A program made the position numbers and the translations under genes. DNA of 64,000 nucleotides from contig NZ_LT671418.1 in assembly GCF_900130075.1 (NCBI RefSeq), forward strand, positions 372,001 to 436,000. The letters are read 5' to 3'. This DNA comes from Herminiimonas arsenitoxidans. GTDB lineage: Bacteria > Pseudomonadota > Gammaproteobacteria > Burkholderiales > Burkholderiaceae_D. The notes below the pieces were generated by a model that saw nothing but the letters and a program-made list of their open reading frames with translations, did no database searches and was not told the origin of the DNA. Of the stretch, positions 54,113 through 63,758 are shown piece after piece; the first letter of the stretch is position 1, and every line of letters starts with the position of its first letter.

Positions 54113-54143
54113 TTTCCCGTACCAGATGTGCCGGTACGGGAAA
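54113..54143. terminator. hairpin after hisC
   Basis: An 11-bp perfect stem TTTCCCGTACC / GGTACGGGAAA with a 9-nt loop, 10 bp after the hisC stop. It partly ends transcription between hisC and DUF2970, though no long U run follows on the minus strand. Confidence 0.55.
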
Positions 54144-54152
54144 ATTTATGAC

Positions 54153-55220
54153 TTAATGTTTTGACGTCAGCAAGGTCAAGGTCTGGATCAGCGCTTTGCA
54201 TTCATCAGGATTGCCGATGCTGATGCGCAGATACTGATTGATACGCGGATGGTTGAAGTGACGCACAATGATTGCCCGTTCACGCAAACCGGCAGCAAGC
54301 TGGCTGGCTGCATACGATTCATGGCGCGCGAAGATGAAGTTGGCGCTGGATGGCAACACGGAGAAACCAAGTTTTTCCAAGGCTTGCGTCATTTGCTCGC
54401 GACTATCGATGATCGCTTTGCGCGTTTGCTGGAAGTACGCTTCGTCGCCGTAACTGGCAACCGCACCCGCCAAAGCCATGCGATCCATAGGATAGGAGTT
54501 GAAGCTGTTCTTGACGCGTTCCAGCGCTTCGATCAACTTAGGATGGCCGACGGCAAAGCCGACGCGCAAGCCTGCCAGTGAGCGCGACTTGGAGAAGGTG
54601 CGGATCACCAGCAGATTCGGATATTTATGTATCAGTGGCAGCGCGCTTTCGCCACCGAAGTCGATATAGGCTTCATCGACAGCAACGACTGCGTTCGGCT
54701 GCTTGATCAGCAATTCTTCGATCTTCGCCAACGATAATGCGATGCCGGTTGGTGCATTCGGATTCGGGAAGATGATGCCGCCGCAAGACTGATTGACGTA
54801 ATCGGCAGTGTCTATCTCCATGGCTGGCGTCAGCGGGACTTCCTGATAGTCGATGCCGAACAGCTTGCAGTAAACCGGATAGAAGCTGTAAGTGATGTCA
54901 GGGAACAGCAGCGGTGCTTCATGTTTGAGCAAAGCCATGAAGACGAAAGCCAGCACTTCATCCGAGCCGTTGCCGACGAAAATCTGATTCGGCTGTACAT
55001 CGTGATAAGTCGACAATGCTTCTTTCAGCGCGCTGGAGTCCGGATCTGGATACAGACGCAGCGTATCGGCAGGCACGGCCTGCAATGCAGTTGCGACGGC
55101 AGGTGATGGCGGGTAAGGGTTTTCGTTGGTGTTCAGCTTGATCAAGCCCGGCAATTTCGGTTGCTCACCCGGTACGTATGGCGTGAGTGTTTGCACAATA
55201 GGGCTCCAGAACTGGCTCAT
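54153..55220 (-). CDS. hisC: histidinol-phosphate aminotransferase
   Basis: PLP-dependent fold-type I aminotransferase of histidine synthesis. The 355-residue protein shows [12 protein letters not shown] at the N-terminus, [15 protein letters not shown] and the PLP-lysine motif [14 protein letters not shown] near residue 215, and ends with the arginine in [10 protein letters not shown]. Length is typical. Not in a histidine operon here; divergent from the rRNA pseudouridine synthase, with 190 bp between the starts. An aromatic aminotransferase role is a less likely alternative. Confidence 0.93.
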   Translation of the reverse strand: MSQFWSPIVQTLTPYVPGEQPKLPGLIKLNTNENPYPPSPAVATALQAVPADTLRLYPDPDSSALKEALSTYHDVQPNQIFVGNGSDEVLAFVFMALLKHEAPLLFPDITYSFYPVYCKLFGIDYQEVPLTPAMEIDTADYVNQSCGGIIFPNPNAPTGIALSLAKIEELLIKQPNAVVAVDEAYIDFGGESALPLIHKYPNLLVIRTFSKSRSLAGLRVGFAVGHPKLIEALERVKNSFNSYPMDRMALAGAVASYGDEAYFQQTRKAIIDSREQMTQALEKLGFSVLPSSANFIFARHESYAASQLAAGLRERAIIVRHFNHPRINQYLRISIGNPDECKALIQTLTLLTSKH

Positions 55221-55409
55221 GACTGCTTTCCTTTTTGAATAGATACACGCATTTTATCGTGAGCGGCCTGTGAATAGAAAATCGCTGCATGCTGAAACAG
55301 ACGGTAAGTCGCTTATTGTTCTGACAAGGCGAGCCGCCAGTTGCTTGTGTTTTACGCATTTTCTCGTCTCGCGGCTGATAATTTCCGCCTGTTCTGGTAC
55401 AGTGCCGCC

Positions 55410-56129
55410 ATGAGTAAATTGACCCTAGACCGCATCCTGCAATCGCAGGGATACGGCACCAGAAAATACTGCCGCGGCTTGATTGAAGACGGTGAAGTCA
55501 GCATCAACGGCGAAGTCGTGGACGATTACCGCGCTGCTTTTGATACCGCCGATCTGGAATTCACGATTTTTGAAGAAGTGTGGCGCTATCGCGAGCACGT
55601 TTATATCGTGTTGAACAAGCCAGCCAATTTTGAATGTTCACGTAAGCCTAGCCATCATCCGGGCGTGCTGACCTTGTTGCCGGAGCAATTCACCTGGCGC
55701 GACTTGCAGCCGGTTGGGCGACTCGATCACGATACGACCGGCATGTTGTTGATGTCAGATGATGGTCCCTTCATCCATGCACAATCGTCGCCTAAGCGTC
55801 ATATCCCTAAGGTGTATGTCGCCACCACGCACGATCCGGTCACGCCAGAATTGATAGAGCAGTTGCTGGGCGGCGTGCAATTGCACGACGAACCTGCTCC
55901 TTTGGCTGCGCAAACTTGCCGCATGCTCAGTGACAACGAGCTTGAGATCGTGCTGGAGCAAGGTAAATATCATCAAGTCAAACGCATGCTGGCTGCCGCC
56001 GGCAATCACTGCTCGGCTTTGCGTCGTGTAGCGATAGGTTCATTGACGCTGGAGTCACTGGGCTTGGAAGAGGGCGAATGGGCGTATCTGTCAGAAGCGC
56101 AATTGGCCTTGCTGAAGCCAACAAGCTGA
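55410..56129 (+). CDS. rsuA: RsuA-family 16S rRNA pseudouridine synthase
   Basis: A 239-residue enzyme of the RsuA/RluB family that makes pseudouridine in rRNA. It has an N-terminal S4 domain (LDRILQSQGYGTRKYCRGLIEDG), the catalytic motif GRLDHDTTGMLLMSDDG near residues 102-118 with Asp 106-107, and the later KYHQVKRMLAAAGN. RsuA (U516) is more likely than RluB because of the short length. ATG at 55410 is preferred; the track-like start at 55341 lies in a non-conserved leader. Confidence 0.9.
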   Translation: MSKLTLDRILQSQGYGTRKYCRGLIEDGEVSINGEVVDDYRAAFDTADLEFTIFEEVWRYREHVYIVLNKPANFECSRKPSHHPGVLTLLPEQFTWRDLQPVGRLDHDTTGMLLMSDDGPFIHAQSSPKRHIPKVYVATTHDPVTPELIEQLLGGVQLHDEPAPLAAQTCRMLSDNELEIVLEQGKYHQVKRMLAAAGNHCSALRRVAIGSLTLESLGLEEGEWAYLSEAQLALLKPTS

Positions 56130-56186
56130 TAACTCTATCCTGCGTTTGAATTGCTAGCGGTTCCATCGCTGGCTGTCTATTTGAAA

Positions 56187-56215
56187 CAAGGCGCAATTGA
56201 CATGCTTGCGCCTTG
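56187..56215 (+). terminator. terminator after rsuA
   Basis: A 10-bp perfect stem CAAGGCGCAA / TTGCGCCTTG with 9-nt loop, followed by TTCTCTTCT. It is 57 bp after the rsuA stop. The rest of 56130-56488 holds no gene that I can support. Confidence 0.6.
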
Positions 56216-56488
56216 TTCTCTTCTCGCTTTATCTCTGATTACTTCCCGTCGTACTAGCAAGCTGCATTTTGTTGAGGCGGGAATGGAATTTGCTGAATCA
56301 AACGAGTTTGTTACTTTGTTCGTTGGATTTGTTAATTTGAGTTAAATGTGTGCGAAGAGAGACAAATGTCGTGTTAAATCATACATTTAGAGCGCACGAC
56401 CTACTGTAATCTCGTTATCTAACTAGCCTTGCGTTATGATCGAAAAATTCTTGTTGCTAGAAAATCATCGTCGGAGACGGCCACTGTA

Positions 56489-58864
56489 ATGCATGCGATT
56501 AAACCTGTAATTCAGCTGGCCAAGGAACGTGCCTTATTCCGCTTCTCCGCTCTTGCTGCGCGCATGCTGCAAGACGCCAATAGCAGCATTACGCAATTGA
56601 TTCCCACCGCCAGTTCTGCGTCCGAACAAAAAACGATCTCTTTGTCGAAAGAATTTCTGCTGATACATGGGCAGGAATTCCTTAAGCGTTTGAACGTCAG
56701 TTACTTTGGCTATGTCGAGCGTGCGATGCAGACGATGTATCGCGATCTGCGCCAGGGCTTGCACGGTGTCTCTGCCGATACTTTATCGCTGGTGGATGAC
56801 GATACGATCACGCGTCAGATCGAAGTGGAGCGCCGCGTCTTGCGCCTGCGTGATGCAGATCAGCAAAGTCTGGGTCGCTTGAATTTGATGATTGCGCAGT
56901 TGCACGACGAACATGATGTGCGTGAGCGTGAGAATCCATTTCGTCCCTATTTGATGGCGCGTGCTTTGCATGATGTGTTGTGCGAGATGACGACTAACAG
57001 CAATGTCTGCGCGATGTTGTTCGATCACATGTCAGGTGCGCTGGCGGAACAGTTACCGGAATACTTTGCGGCGATTCGCGACGTGTTTGAATCGAATGGT
57101 GTGAATGCACGTTTGCTGGCGCGACCAAGCACATTGACGAAGCGTGATCGGGAAGTATTGGCGGCATCGAATCAAAGTCAATATCGGATGACGCATGCTG
57201 TGGCTAATTCTCAGAACATTGCTCAGCACTCCGACAGAGTGCACGCATCGCCGGCATTGGAGCGTGTGTTGGCGCAGTTGCAGAAGAAGGATAGCGATAT
57301 CAATGTCGGCAATGTCATGCCGGCAACGCCTTCGGATGGGCAAACTGTCTTGCAGGACTTCGTCTGGAAAATATTCAATCAATCTGCTCCGGGAAGAATT
57401 CCACCTAATCCGCGTTATCCGGATGGTGCTGCAAATACACGCCATAGAAAAAATATCGAAGATGAACTGAAGGCAAGTTCGCATCCATTGGTCGGTCAAT
57501 TACAGCAGTTGCAGCAGGAGGCGGCAGTTGGCGCTGGTGAGGGTGATGTCGCTGTAGAGGCAGAAGCTGACTTGAATGACGTTCTCGATTTGGAGCAAGT
57601 CAGTGACATGGACAAGATGGCGATGGATGTCGTTGCCATGTTATTCGACTACATTGCGAGTGAAGAGGCGATTGCCCCTGCATTCCGTAGCGTAATTGCG
57701 CAATTGCATATCCCTTTCCTGAAGGCGACGATGCTGGATCCGGATGTATTGCAGCAGCCGGATCATTCAGCTCGACGATTTTTGAATCGCACCACGTCGA
57801 TGGCGAGCGGATTGAATGTAGAGACTAGGCCGGGAAAAGAAATTCATGCAGGAATGGCGCTGGCTGTAGAGCGCGTACTCAAGGATTTTAAAGAAAATAC
57901 AAACGTCTTCGATGAGGCTTTGGCGCAATTCAATGCGGTTGTGGAAGAGGTTTTGTCTGCGTCAGATGCGGATGTCTCGCACGCAATCGACGCGTTGGAG
58001 AATGCGCAAAAGAATCCGCAGCAGCACGACGTCCTTGTGGTGCAAACCGTCAATGCCTTGCGCGAACGTTTGGCTACGATAGAGACGGATCAGCGCGCAG
58101 TTGATTTCCTTATCAAGGTATGGAGTCGCGTGCTGGTTTGCGTCAGTGAAAATGATGCCATCGATATCCAGCCGTATCGCGATGTTATTCCCGATCTGAT
58201 CTGGAGTGTGCAGGCAGAGCTGGATGCGAGTGAGCGCAGCACCTTGATGCGATTGCTGCCTAAGCTGGTGCAGAGAGTCAAGACAGGTTTGCAATTGCTG
58301 CTGATGTCGGAGATCGAAGTCAAACAGGTGATGGATGAATTGGTCGCGATGCACGCCGAGGTGTTGCGCACGATACAGACTAATCCGATGAAACGATCAA
58401 TCGGGCTGGCCAGCTTGCAACAGCATTTTGCTAGTTTGCATATCGGTAGTGTACCGGTGGCGGTAATGGAAATTCATGCGCCAACCGTGCCGCATGAACG
58501 TTTGCAAGCAGCTTTGCTGCAATTCCATGTATTGGCACATCTGCATCTTGATAGTGATCTGGGTACTTTACTCAGTTCAGATGCCAAGTGGCTGGGTGGG
58601 ATGCAAGTGGGAACAGCTGTGGAATGGTGGACGAATGGGACCTATCTGCCAGCCACCTTGATGTGGGTAGATGCGCAGCAATCGTTCTATCTATTCAAAT
58701 TGAACGAGGGTGAAGAAGCGCCTCGCTTGTTGATCTATTCATCGATCGCGTTGATCAAGGCTTTGCGCGAAGGATCGGTTGGCATGATGGAGTTTGCTCC
58801 GATATTCGATAGAGCGATGGAGTCGCTGCTGAACGCCAATGACGTCCAGCAGCTTGCGACTTAA
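56489..58864 (+). CDS. DUF1631 family protein
   Basis: A 791-residue cytoplasmic protein matching DUF1631 of Proteobacteria in length, general helical pattern and the C-terminal WLGGMQVGTAVEWWTNG / ATLMWVDAQQSFYLF segment. No known catalytic motif is visible. ATG at 56489 is preferred; a GGAG site lies 12 bp upstream. The TTG at 56429 would add 20 residues with no clear benefit. It converges with ppnN, 8 bp between the stops. The function is unknown. Confidence 0.82.
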   Translation: MHAIKPVIQLAKERALFRFSALAARMLQDANSSITQLIPTASSASEQKTISLSKEFLLIHGQEFLKRLNVSYFGYVERAMQTMYRDLRQGLHGVSADTLSLVDDDTITRQIEVERRVLRLRDADQQSLGRLNLMIAQLHDEHDVRERENPFRPYLMARALHDVLCEMTTNSNVCAMLFDHMSGALAEQLPEYFAAIRDVFESNGVNARLLARPSTLTKRDREVLAASNQSQYRMTHAVANSQNIAQHSDRVHASPALERVLAQLQKKDSDINVGNVMPATPSDGQTVLQDFVWKIFNQSAPGRIPPNPRYPDGAANTRHRKNIEDELKASSHPLVGQLQQLQQEAAVGAGEGDVAVEAEADLNDVLDLEQVSDMDKMAMDVVAMLFDYIASEEAIAPAFRSVIAQLHIPFLKATMLDPDVLQQPDHSARRFLNRTTSMASGLNVETRPGKEIHAGMALAVERVLKDFKENTNVFDEALAQFNAVVEEVLSASDADVSHAIDALENAQKNPQQHDVLVVQTVNALRERLATIETDQRAVDFLIKVWSRVLVCVSENDAIDIQPYRDVIPDLIWSVQAELDASERSTLMRLLPKLVQRVKTGLQLLLMSEIEVKQVMDELVAMHAEVLRTIQTNPMKRSIGLASLQQHFASLHIGSVPVAVMEIHAPTVPHERLQAALLQFHVLAHLHLDSDLGTLLSSDAKWLGGMQVGTAVEWWTNGTYLPATLMWVDAQQSFYLFKLNEGEEAPRLLIYSSIALIKALREGSVGMMEFAPIFDRAMESLLNANDVQQLAT

Positions 58865-58872
58865 ACGCAGTC

Positions 58873-60243
58873 TTACTTGATGACGCGATAGCAGGGCGTA
58901 TAAGCTTTACCCGGCAATTTCATTCGGCCTTGCGCAACGAATGCAGCGAGCAAGGCATCCATCGGTTCCATGATGCTGAGGTCACCGCTGATTTCAAAAT
59001 GACCGTATTTTTCAATCGCACGTATCCCCGTGTCCTTGACGTTGCCGGCGACTACACCGGAAAACGCGCGACGCAGATTCGCCGCCAGCAAATGACGCTC
59101 CTGATTCTGATGCAGTGACAGATTGCGCATGTTTTCATGCGTAGGTGCAAATGGTTGCTGGAAGGCGTGATCGATTTTCAAGCCCCAGTTGAAGTAATAC
59201 GCATCACCTTTGCTCTTGCGGAATTCGCGCACTTCCTTGATACCTTCCTGCATTTCCTGCGCGACCAAGGCAGGATTATCGACGATGATTTTATAAAGCT
59301 TCTGCGCTTCTGCACCGAGTGTCACTTCGATGAAGTGGTCGATCTGCTTGAAGTAGTCGGCAGAGTTGGCCGGGCCGGTAAAGATCAACGGGAAGGGCAG
59401 CCCTGCATTATCCGGATGCAGCAGGATGCCGAGGATGTACAGAATCTCTTCCGCAGTCCCAGCGCCGCCAGGGAATACCACGATGCCATGACCGGTACGC
59501 ACGAATGCTTCCAGACGCTTCTCGATGTCAGGCAGGATGACTAGATCGTTGACGATAGGATTAGGCGCTTCGGCTGCGATGATGCCCGGTTCGGAGACGC
59601 CGAGATAACGTCCTGTCGTAATACGTTGTTTTGCGTGACCGATGGTGGCACCTTTCATCGGTCCCTTCATCGCACCTGGACCGCAGCCGGTACAGATATC
59701 CATGTCGCGCAGGCCAATTTCGTAGCCTACCTTTTTCGTGTAATCGTATTCGTCGCGCGAGATCGAGTGACCACCCCAGCACACCACCATCTTTGGATTG
59801 AGTAATGGGTGCAGCACGTTGGCATTGCGCAGGATATGGAAGACAGAGTCGGTGATGCCGCTTGACGATTCCAGATCGAAGGTCGGGTTCGAGATCACTT
59901 CATCGTGGGTGAACAGAATGTCGCGCAAGACGGAAAACAAATGCTCGTGTATGCCCTTGATCATCTTGCCATCGACGAAGGCGCTGGCCGGCGCGCTCTT
60001 GATGTCGAGTTTGATACCGCGCTCGCGCTGGATGATGCTGATTTCGAAATCGCGATAGCGATCCAGCAATTCTTTGGCGTCATCGGTGTCATTACCGCAA
60101 TTGAGTACCGCAAGGGCGCAATTACGGAACAGTTGGTACAAGCCGCCATTGCGGGTATCGAGCAGTCTGTGTACTTCGGCTTTGGACAAGATATCCAGGC
60201 GACCTTCTGGGGAGAGCTGTGTATCGACTACTTCGTATGTCAT
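58873..60243 (-). CDS. ppnN: nucleotide 5'-monophosphate nucleosidase PpnN
   Basis: LOG-family enzyme that hydrolyses purine and pyrimidine monophosphates to ribose-5-phosphate and base; in E. coli it is regulated by (p)ppGpp. The 456-residue protein has the extended N-terminal domain of the PpnN/YgdH subfamily (VDTQLSPEGRLDILSKAEVHRL) and the LOG motif PGGAGTAEEIL in the middle, after MVVCWGGHSISRDEY. Length and domain order match PpnN rather than short plant-type LOG proteins. It is transcribed alone. Confidence 0.94.
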   Translation of the reverse strand: MTYEVVDTQLSPEGRLDILSKAEVHRLLDTRNGGLYQLFRNCALAVLNCGNDTDDAKELLDRYRDFEISIIQRERGIKLDIKSAPASAFVDGKMIKGIHEHLFSVLRDILFTHDEVISNPTFDLESSSGITDSVFHILRNANVLHPLLNPKMVVCWGGHSISRDEYDYTKKVGYEIGLRDMDICTGCGPGAMKGPMKGATIGHAKQRITTGRYLGVSEPGIIAAEAPNPIVNDLVILPDIEKRLEAFVRTGHGIVVFPGGAGTAEEILYILGILLHPDNAGLPFPLIFTGPANSADYFKQIDHFIEVTLGAEAQKLYKIIVDNPALVAQEMQEGIKEVREFRKSKGDAYYFNWGLKIDHAFQQPFAPTHENMRNLSLHQNQERHLLAANLRRAFSGVVAGNVKDTGIRAIEKYGHFEISGDLSIMEPMDALLAAFVAQGRMKLPGKAYTPCYRVIK

Positions 60244-60425
60244 AAGTACTTAACTTCCGAATGGTGAGGGTGGGCTTGCGTGTTCTTTAATTGATTGGCA
60301 AGTATAACGCGCGCGCTGGGATGGAGAAAGATTACATGCTCAGCATAGATATACAGCATGTATGCATTTGGTTGCGTGCTGTGACGGCGGTCAGGTATAT
60401 CGATCATTCAAGCTTGCATATCAAA

Positions 60426-60453
60426 CTTAAGCGTATTTTAAGTATTTCTTAAG
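60426..60453 (+). promoter_or_regulatory. three phased PmrA-type half sites
   Basis: CTTAAG-N5-TTTAAG-N5-CTTAAG, starting at 60426, 60437 and 60448, matches the PmrA box YTTAAK-N5-YTTAAK twice, sharing the middle half site. It lies about 75-100 bp upstream of the ArnT-like gene. In Salmonella PmrA controls arn genes for lipid A modification. Confidence 0.75.
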
Positions 60454-60525
60454 AACCACTAGGCATAGTCGGCACCATTGAAAACGAACGGGCGTGAAAA
60501 CCGGTTCAGCTTAATAGGGTGCGAT

Positions 60526-62049
60526 ATGCAAGGATCAATGTCGAACGAGAGTTTGCAAACCAAAATAGTGGTTGATGGCAGTACGACGCTTTCCGCTGAG
60601 GCTGTGCTGGGATTTGACTCTGGCCTCAGATCATCGTTACGTGCATATATGCAGTCAACGACATTTTGGCTGGTAGTCGGTCTGACGGTATTGTTTGCAT
60701 TCCGAGTTGCTCTGATGATGTTTCTGCCATTGGCTGATACGACGGAAGCACGTTATGGAGAAATTGCACGGCAGATGGTGAGCAACGGTTTATGGCTGAT
60801 GGATCACATGGACCCGGCCACGCCTTTTTTTGCCAAGCCACCTTTATCGACTTGGGTCAGCGCAGTGTCCATGACGCTATTCGGCATCAGTGAATTTACT
60901 GCACGTTTGCCGGCACTGTTGGTATCTATTGCTTCGTTGGCGATCGGTGTGCAATTTGCCCAAGCCTTGGGCGTGCGGAATAAACTGCTGCCGATTGCGG
61001 TTGCTGCGGTATGCCCACTTTTCTTCATCAGTGCAGGCGCAGTCATGACGGATGCGGTGCAGATGACGGTTGTATTGGCTGCGCAATTTGCTGCCTGGAA
61101 AACATGGAATGCAATCGCGCAGGGACAGTCTGCGCGTCGCTGGCGTATTGTTTTTTGGGTTTTGATCGGTGTCGGTGCGCTCAGTAAAGGCTTGGCTACC
61201 TGGGCACTGATAGGCATGCCTTTGATTGCTTATGGCGTCGTGCAACGTCGTCCTGTGCAAATTTTGTGGCAACTGTTTGATGGCGTGGGTGTTTTGTTAT
61301 GCATACTGATCTTCCTGCCTTGGTATGTGGCGGCAGAGTACTACTATCCGGGCTTTATTAATTACTTCATTGTGGGCGAGCACTTCTCACGCTTTCTGGT
61401 CCCAGGTTGGACCGGGGACAGATACGGTAATGCGCATCGCGAGGCAATCGGGATGATCTGGGCGTACTGGATGGCAGCAGTACTTCCGTGGATAGGTGTG
61501 TTTGTCGCAGAGGGATTGCGCTATCTGCGCAAGCCGCGCGAACAAGTTGCACCCGTGGAATCGTTTCTATGGTGTGCGACGCTGGTGCCGCTGGTGTTCT
61601 TTACGTTCAGCAGAAATATTATCTGGACGTACGGCTTGACTGCAGTGATTCCATTTTCTGTGCTGGTGGCGCGATGGATAGAGAGTAAATCCGAGTTGTT
61701 TCAGCGCCGTATCAGTATTGCCTTCGCTGGTCTGGCATGTGTGCTGGCATGTATTGCGCCTGTGATTTATTCCAATGTGAATGGCAATTCGGATAGAGAT
61801 CTGGTCGCTGCCTTTGAAAAAACAGCAGATCACAATGCAGTCTTGCTGTATGCGATCAAGCCGTCATTCTCAACTAGCTTTTATGCGCATGAGAGATTGC
61901 ACTACGATCCTCAGGCAGCATTGGCTGTCGAGGGCGGTATGCGTTATATCGTGGTTGGGAATGACAGTGTTGCGCATGAGCTTGCGCTGGCGCCGAAGAA
62001 TGAAGTGTTATTTGCAGGTACGCGTCATACCTTGCTGAGGATCGTTTAA
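60526..62049 (+). CDS. ArnT-like glycosyltransferase (GT39/GT83 fold)
   Basis: A 507-residue polytopic inner-membrane protein with a PMT/ArnT fold. Seen: the conserved loop DTTEARYGEIARQMV (the DEARYAEI motif), PFFAKPPLSTWVSA matching YFEKPPLGYW, and about ten further helices. ArnT moves 4-amino-4-deoxy-L-arabinose from undecaprenyl phosphate to lipid A; a related sugar or phosphoethanolamine-type donor cannot be excluded. It is shorter than E. coli ArnT (550). ATG at 60526 has AGGG upstream; TTG at 60478 is a longer option. Three PmrA-type sites upstream support a lipid A or LPS role. Confidence 0.85.
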   Translation: MQGSMSNESLQTKIVVDGSTTLSAEAVLGFDSGLRSSLRAYMQSTTFWLVVGLTVLFAFRVALMMFLPLADTTEARYGEIARQMVSNGLWLMDHMDPATPFFAKPPLSTWVSAVSMTLFGISEFTARLPALLVSIASLAIGVQFAQALGVRNKLLPIAVAAVCPLFFISAGAVMTDAVQMTVVLAAQFAAWKTWNAIAQGQSARRWRIVFWVLIGVGALSKGLATWALIGMPLIAYGVVQRRPVQILWQLFDGVGVLLCILIFLPWYVAAEYYYPGFINYFIVGEHFSRFLVPGWTGDRYGNAHREAIGMIWAYWMAAVLPWIGVFVAEGLRYLRKPREQVAPVESFLWCATLVPLVFFTFSRNIIWTYGLTAVIPFSVLVARWIESKSELFQRRISIAFAGLACVLACIAPVIYSNVNGNSDRDLVAAFEKTADHNAVLLYAIKPSFSTSFYAHERLHYDPQAALAVEGGMRYIVVGNDSVAHELALAPKNEVLFAGTRHTLLRIV

Positions 62050-62059
62050 TCAAATGAAG

Positions 62060-62099
62060 CGATGGCAGTGCCTAGGACCAGGCTGCTGCCCATCGTTTT
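62060..62099 (+). terminator. terminator after ArnT-like gene
   Basis: An imperfect stem CGATGGCAG / CTGCCCATCG with one bulge, followed by four T. It starts 11 bp after the ArnT-like gene's stop and may also serve the convergent dnaJ-like gene. Confidence 0.55.
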
Positions 62100-62107
62100 A
62101 AGATAAT

Positions 62108-63058
62108 TTATCGATCAGAATTAACGCGCGGGGAAAAGTCGAAAGCGGCTTTCAGTGCGCGATATGCTTTTTGCGCAACCACGGTATGCACTGGTGGTGC
62201 GACTTTGGTGATAACGGCGTACAGATCGCCTGCGGGATCACCAGGGATGCCACGTCCTTTAAGACGCAATTTACGCCCCGCAGTTGATCCAGCCGGAATG
62301 GCCAACTGGATAGAGCCATCCGGTGTCGGTACATTGACGACCGTGCCGTGCTCCGCCAGATGCGCGGTTAAAGGAACATCGAAATAGATGTCGCGGCCAT
62401 CGACCCGATAGCGGCGATGCGGACGGATGACGACTTCCAAATATAAATCACCAGCCTTGCCTTCACCCGTACCGGGGAAACCTTGTCCTGCCAAACGCAA
62501 AGTCTGACCTGCGCGCATACCTTTAGGGATGCTGACCTTTAACGTGCGTTTGGAGACGATAGGCATGCCGTAGTCGTCAGTTGTATAGGTAGGCATCGAT
62601 ACATTGCATGCGGTCCCGTGATACGTGTCTTCCAGATCAATTTGTACCTTGGCATGCTGATCGCTGCCATGTATATGGATGCCACGATTTTTAGGCGGCG
62701 CAGCGTTGGGGCGGCCCATCATTTCATCCAGAATATTGCTGAAATGCTCTTCTGTGCGTTTGGCCGCCGGCGGCGCTTCCCTGGAGTCGAAGCCGTAATC
62801 ACGATTTGCCTGCGGTGGTGGCGGTGCTTCGCGACGGGTGAACGGCGGGCGATACTCGTGATCGTAAGCCTGACGTTTTGAAGAATCTTTCAAGATGGCA
62901 TAAGCCTCGCCGACTTCCTTGAAGCGGATTTCGGCGTACATCTCCCTGCTCACATCGGGGTGATATTTACGCGCGAGCTTGCGATACGCATTTTTAATCG
63001 CTTCTTGCGTGGCATTGCGCGGTACGCCTAGCGTCTCGTAATGATCCTTGAATTTCAT
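62108..63058 (-). CDS. cbpA: CbpA-like DnaJ-class co-chaperone
   Basis: A 316-residue type II J-domain protein (CbpA-like, no zinc finger). J domain at residues 1-68 with the HPD motif in KYHPDVSREMYAE; a short G/F-poor linker; then the DnaJ C-terminal substrate domains with VQIDLEDTYHGTACNVSM, TLKVSIPKGMRAGQTLRLAGQGFPGTGEGKAGDLYLEV (core shown by its GMRAGQTLRLAGQG part) and GRKLRLKGRGIPG. It would stimulate DnaK. ATG at 63058 is used, as the upstream frame is not conserved. Single gene on the minus strand. Confidence 0.92.
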   Translation of the reverse strand: MKFKDHYETLGVPRNATQEAIKNAYRKLARKYHPDVSREMYAEIRFKEVGEAYAILKDSSKRQAYDHEYRPPFTRREAPPPPQANRDYGFDSREAPPAAKRTEEHFSNILDEMMGRPNAAPPKNRGIHIHGSDQHAKVQIDLEDTYHGTACNVSMPTYTTDDYGMPIVSKRTLKVSIPKGMRAGQTLRLAGQGFPGTGEGKAGDLYLEVVIRPHRRYRVDGRDIYFDVPLTAHLAEHGTVVNVPTPDGSIQLAIPAGSTAGRKLRLKGRGIPGDPAGDLYAVITKVAPPVHTVVAQKAYRALKAAFDFSPRVNSDR

Positions 63059-63301
63059 TGTCAGTTTCGTTGCTCGCAATCGTGGTGCTTCAATTTTTCC
63101 GAAAATTTAGCCTGTTACGCATAAAGGCGGTTTTTTACAGAGTCATTCTGACATGATCGCCATCCGGCTTAATGGACGAATAGGGCGATTATTGTTTGTC
63201 AATTTGCCATAACGGTATAAAAGCCTCCAATTCTTTCAATATAGTCACTATTTGCCATTTGTGTTGCCTAAATTGAAACGAATGAAAGTCGATTCAGCTA
63301 T

Positions 63302-63333
63302 GTAGAGAGCCGTTTGAAGGGCATACTCTCTAC
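63302..63333 (+). other. hairpin in leader of small unknown gene
   Basis: GTAGAGAG / CTCTCTAC, an 8-bp stem with a 16-nt loop, 27 bp before the small gene at 63360. The rest of 63059-63359 holds nothing else I can support. Confidence 0.3.
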
Positions 63334-63359
63334 TTCGTTCAATAAACAGCATTTTTAAG

Positions 63360-63593
63360 ATGAAAAGCATGACCTACGAAGAATATCTCGACGAAGTGAC
63401 GACGCTCATGACGGAAAGATTTGATGTAACCGAAGCCGCCGCGATCAAGTATGTGATGCGCGCGCAAGCGAGTGATTTCTTTACCTTGCATGACGATGAT
63501 CCTGCGATGCGTACGCAAGAGCGTGCCGAGAAGGATGCGAAAACGATTTTCGAGCAGCGTAACAAGTCCAAGCCTGAGCTATACAAGAAGTAA
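63360..63593 (+). CDS. small conserved-looking protein of unknown function
   Basis: A 77-residue acidic/basic hydrophilic protein with no signal peptide or membrane segment and a mostly helical pattern. The sequence begins MKSMTYEEYLDEVTTLM, so a second ATG at residue 4 is possible; the ribosome site is weak. I do not recognise a family. Coding is supported by an intact frame with ordinary codon use, but the evidence is limited. Confidence 0.55.
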   Translation: MKSMTYEEYLDEVTTLMTERFDVTEAAAIKYVMRAQASDFFTLHDDDPAMRTQERAEKDAKTIFEQRNKSKPELYKK

Positions 63594-63758
63594 TTCACGC
63601 TATCACCGGCTGCGGCCATCTTTTACAACCATGCAAAGGCGAGTTGACGCACAATTCCGTCTTTGAAAAATCGGAATCAGCATGCCTTTGAATGTCCTCG
63701 CCATATCGGCCGTTATACCTATGCCCATCATGTTTTCGCAGCTAGCGGTGCAATTGTC

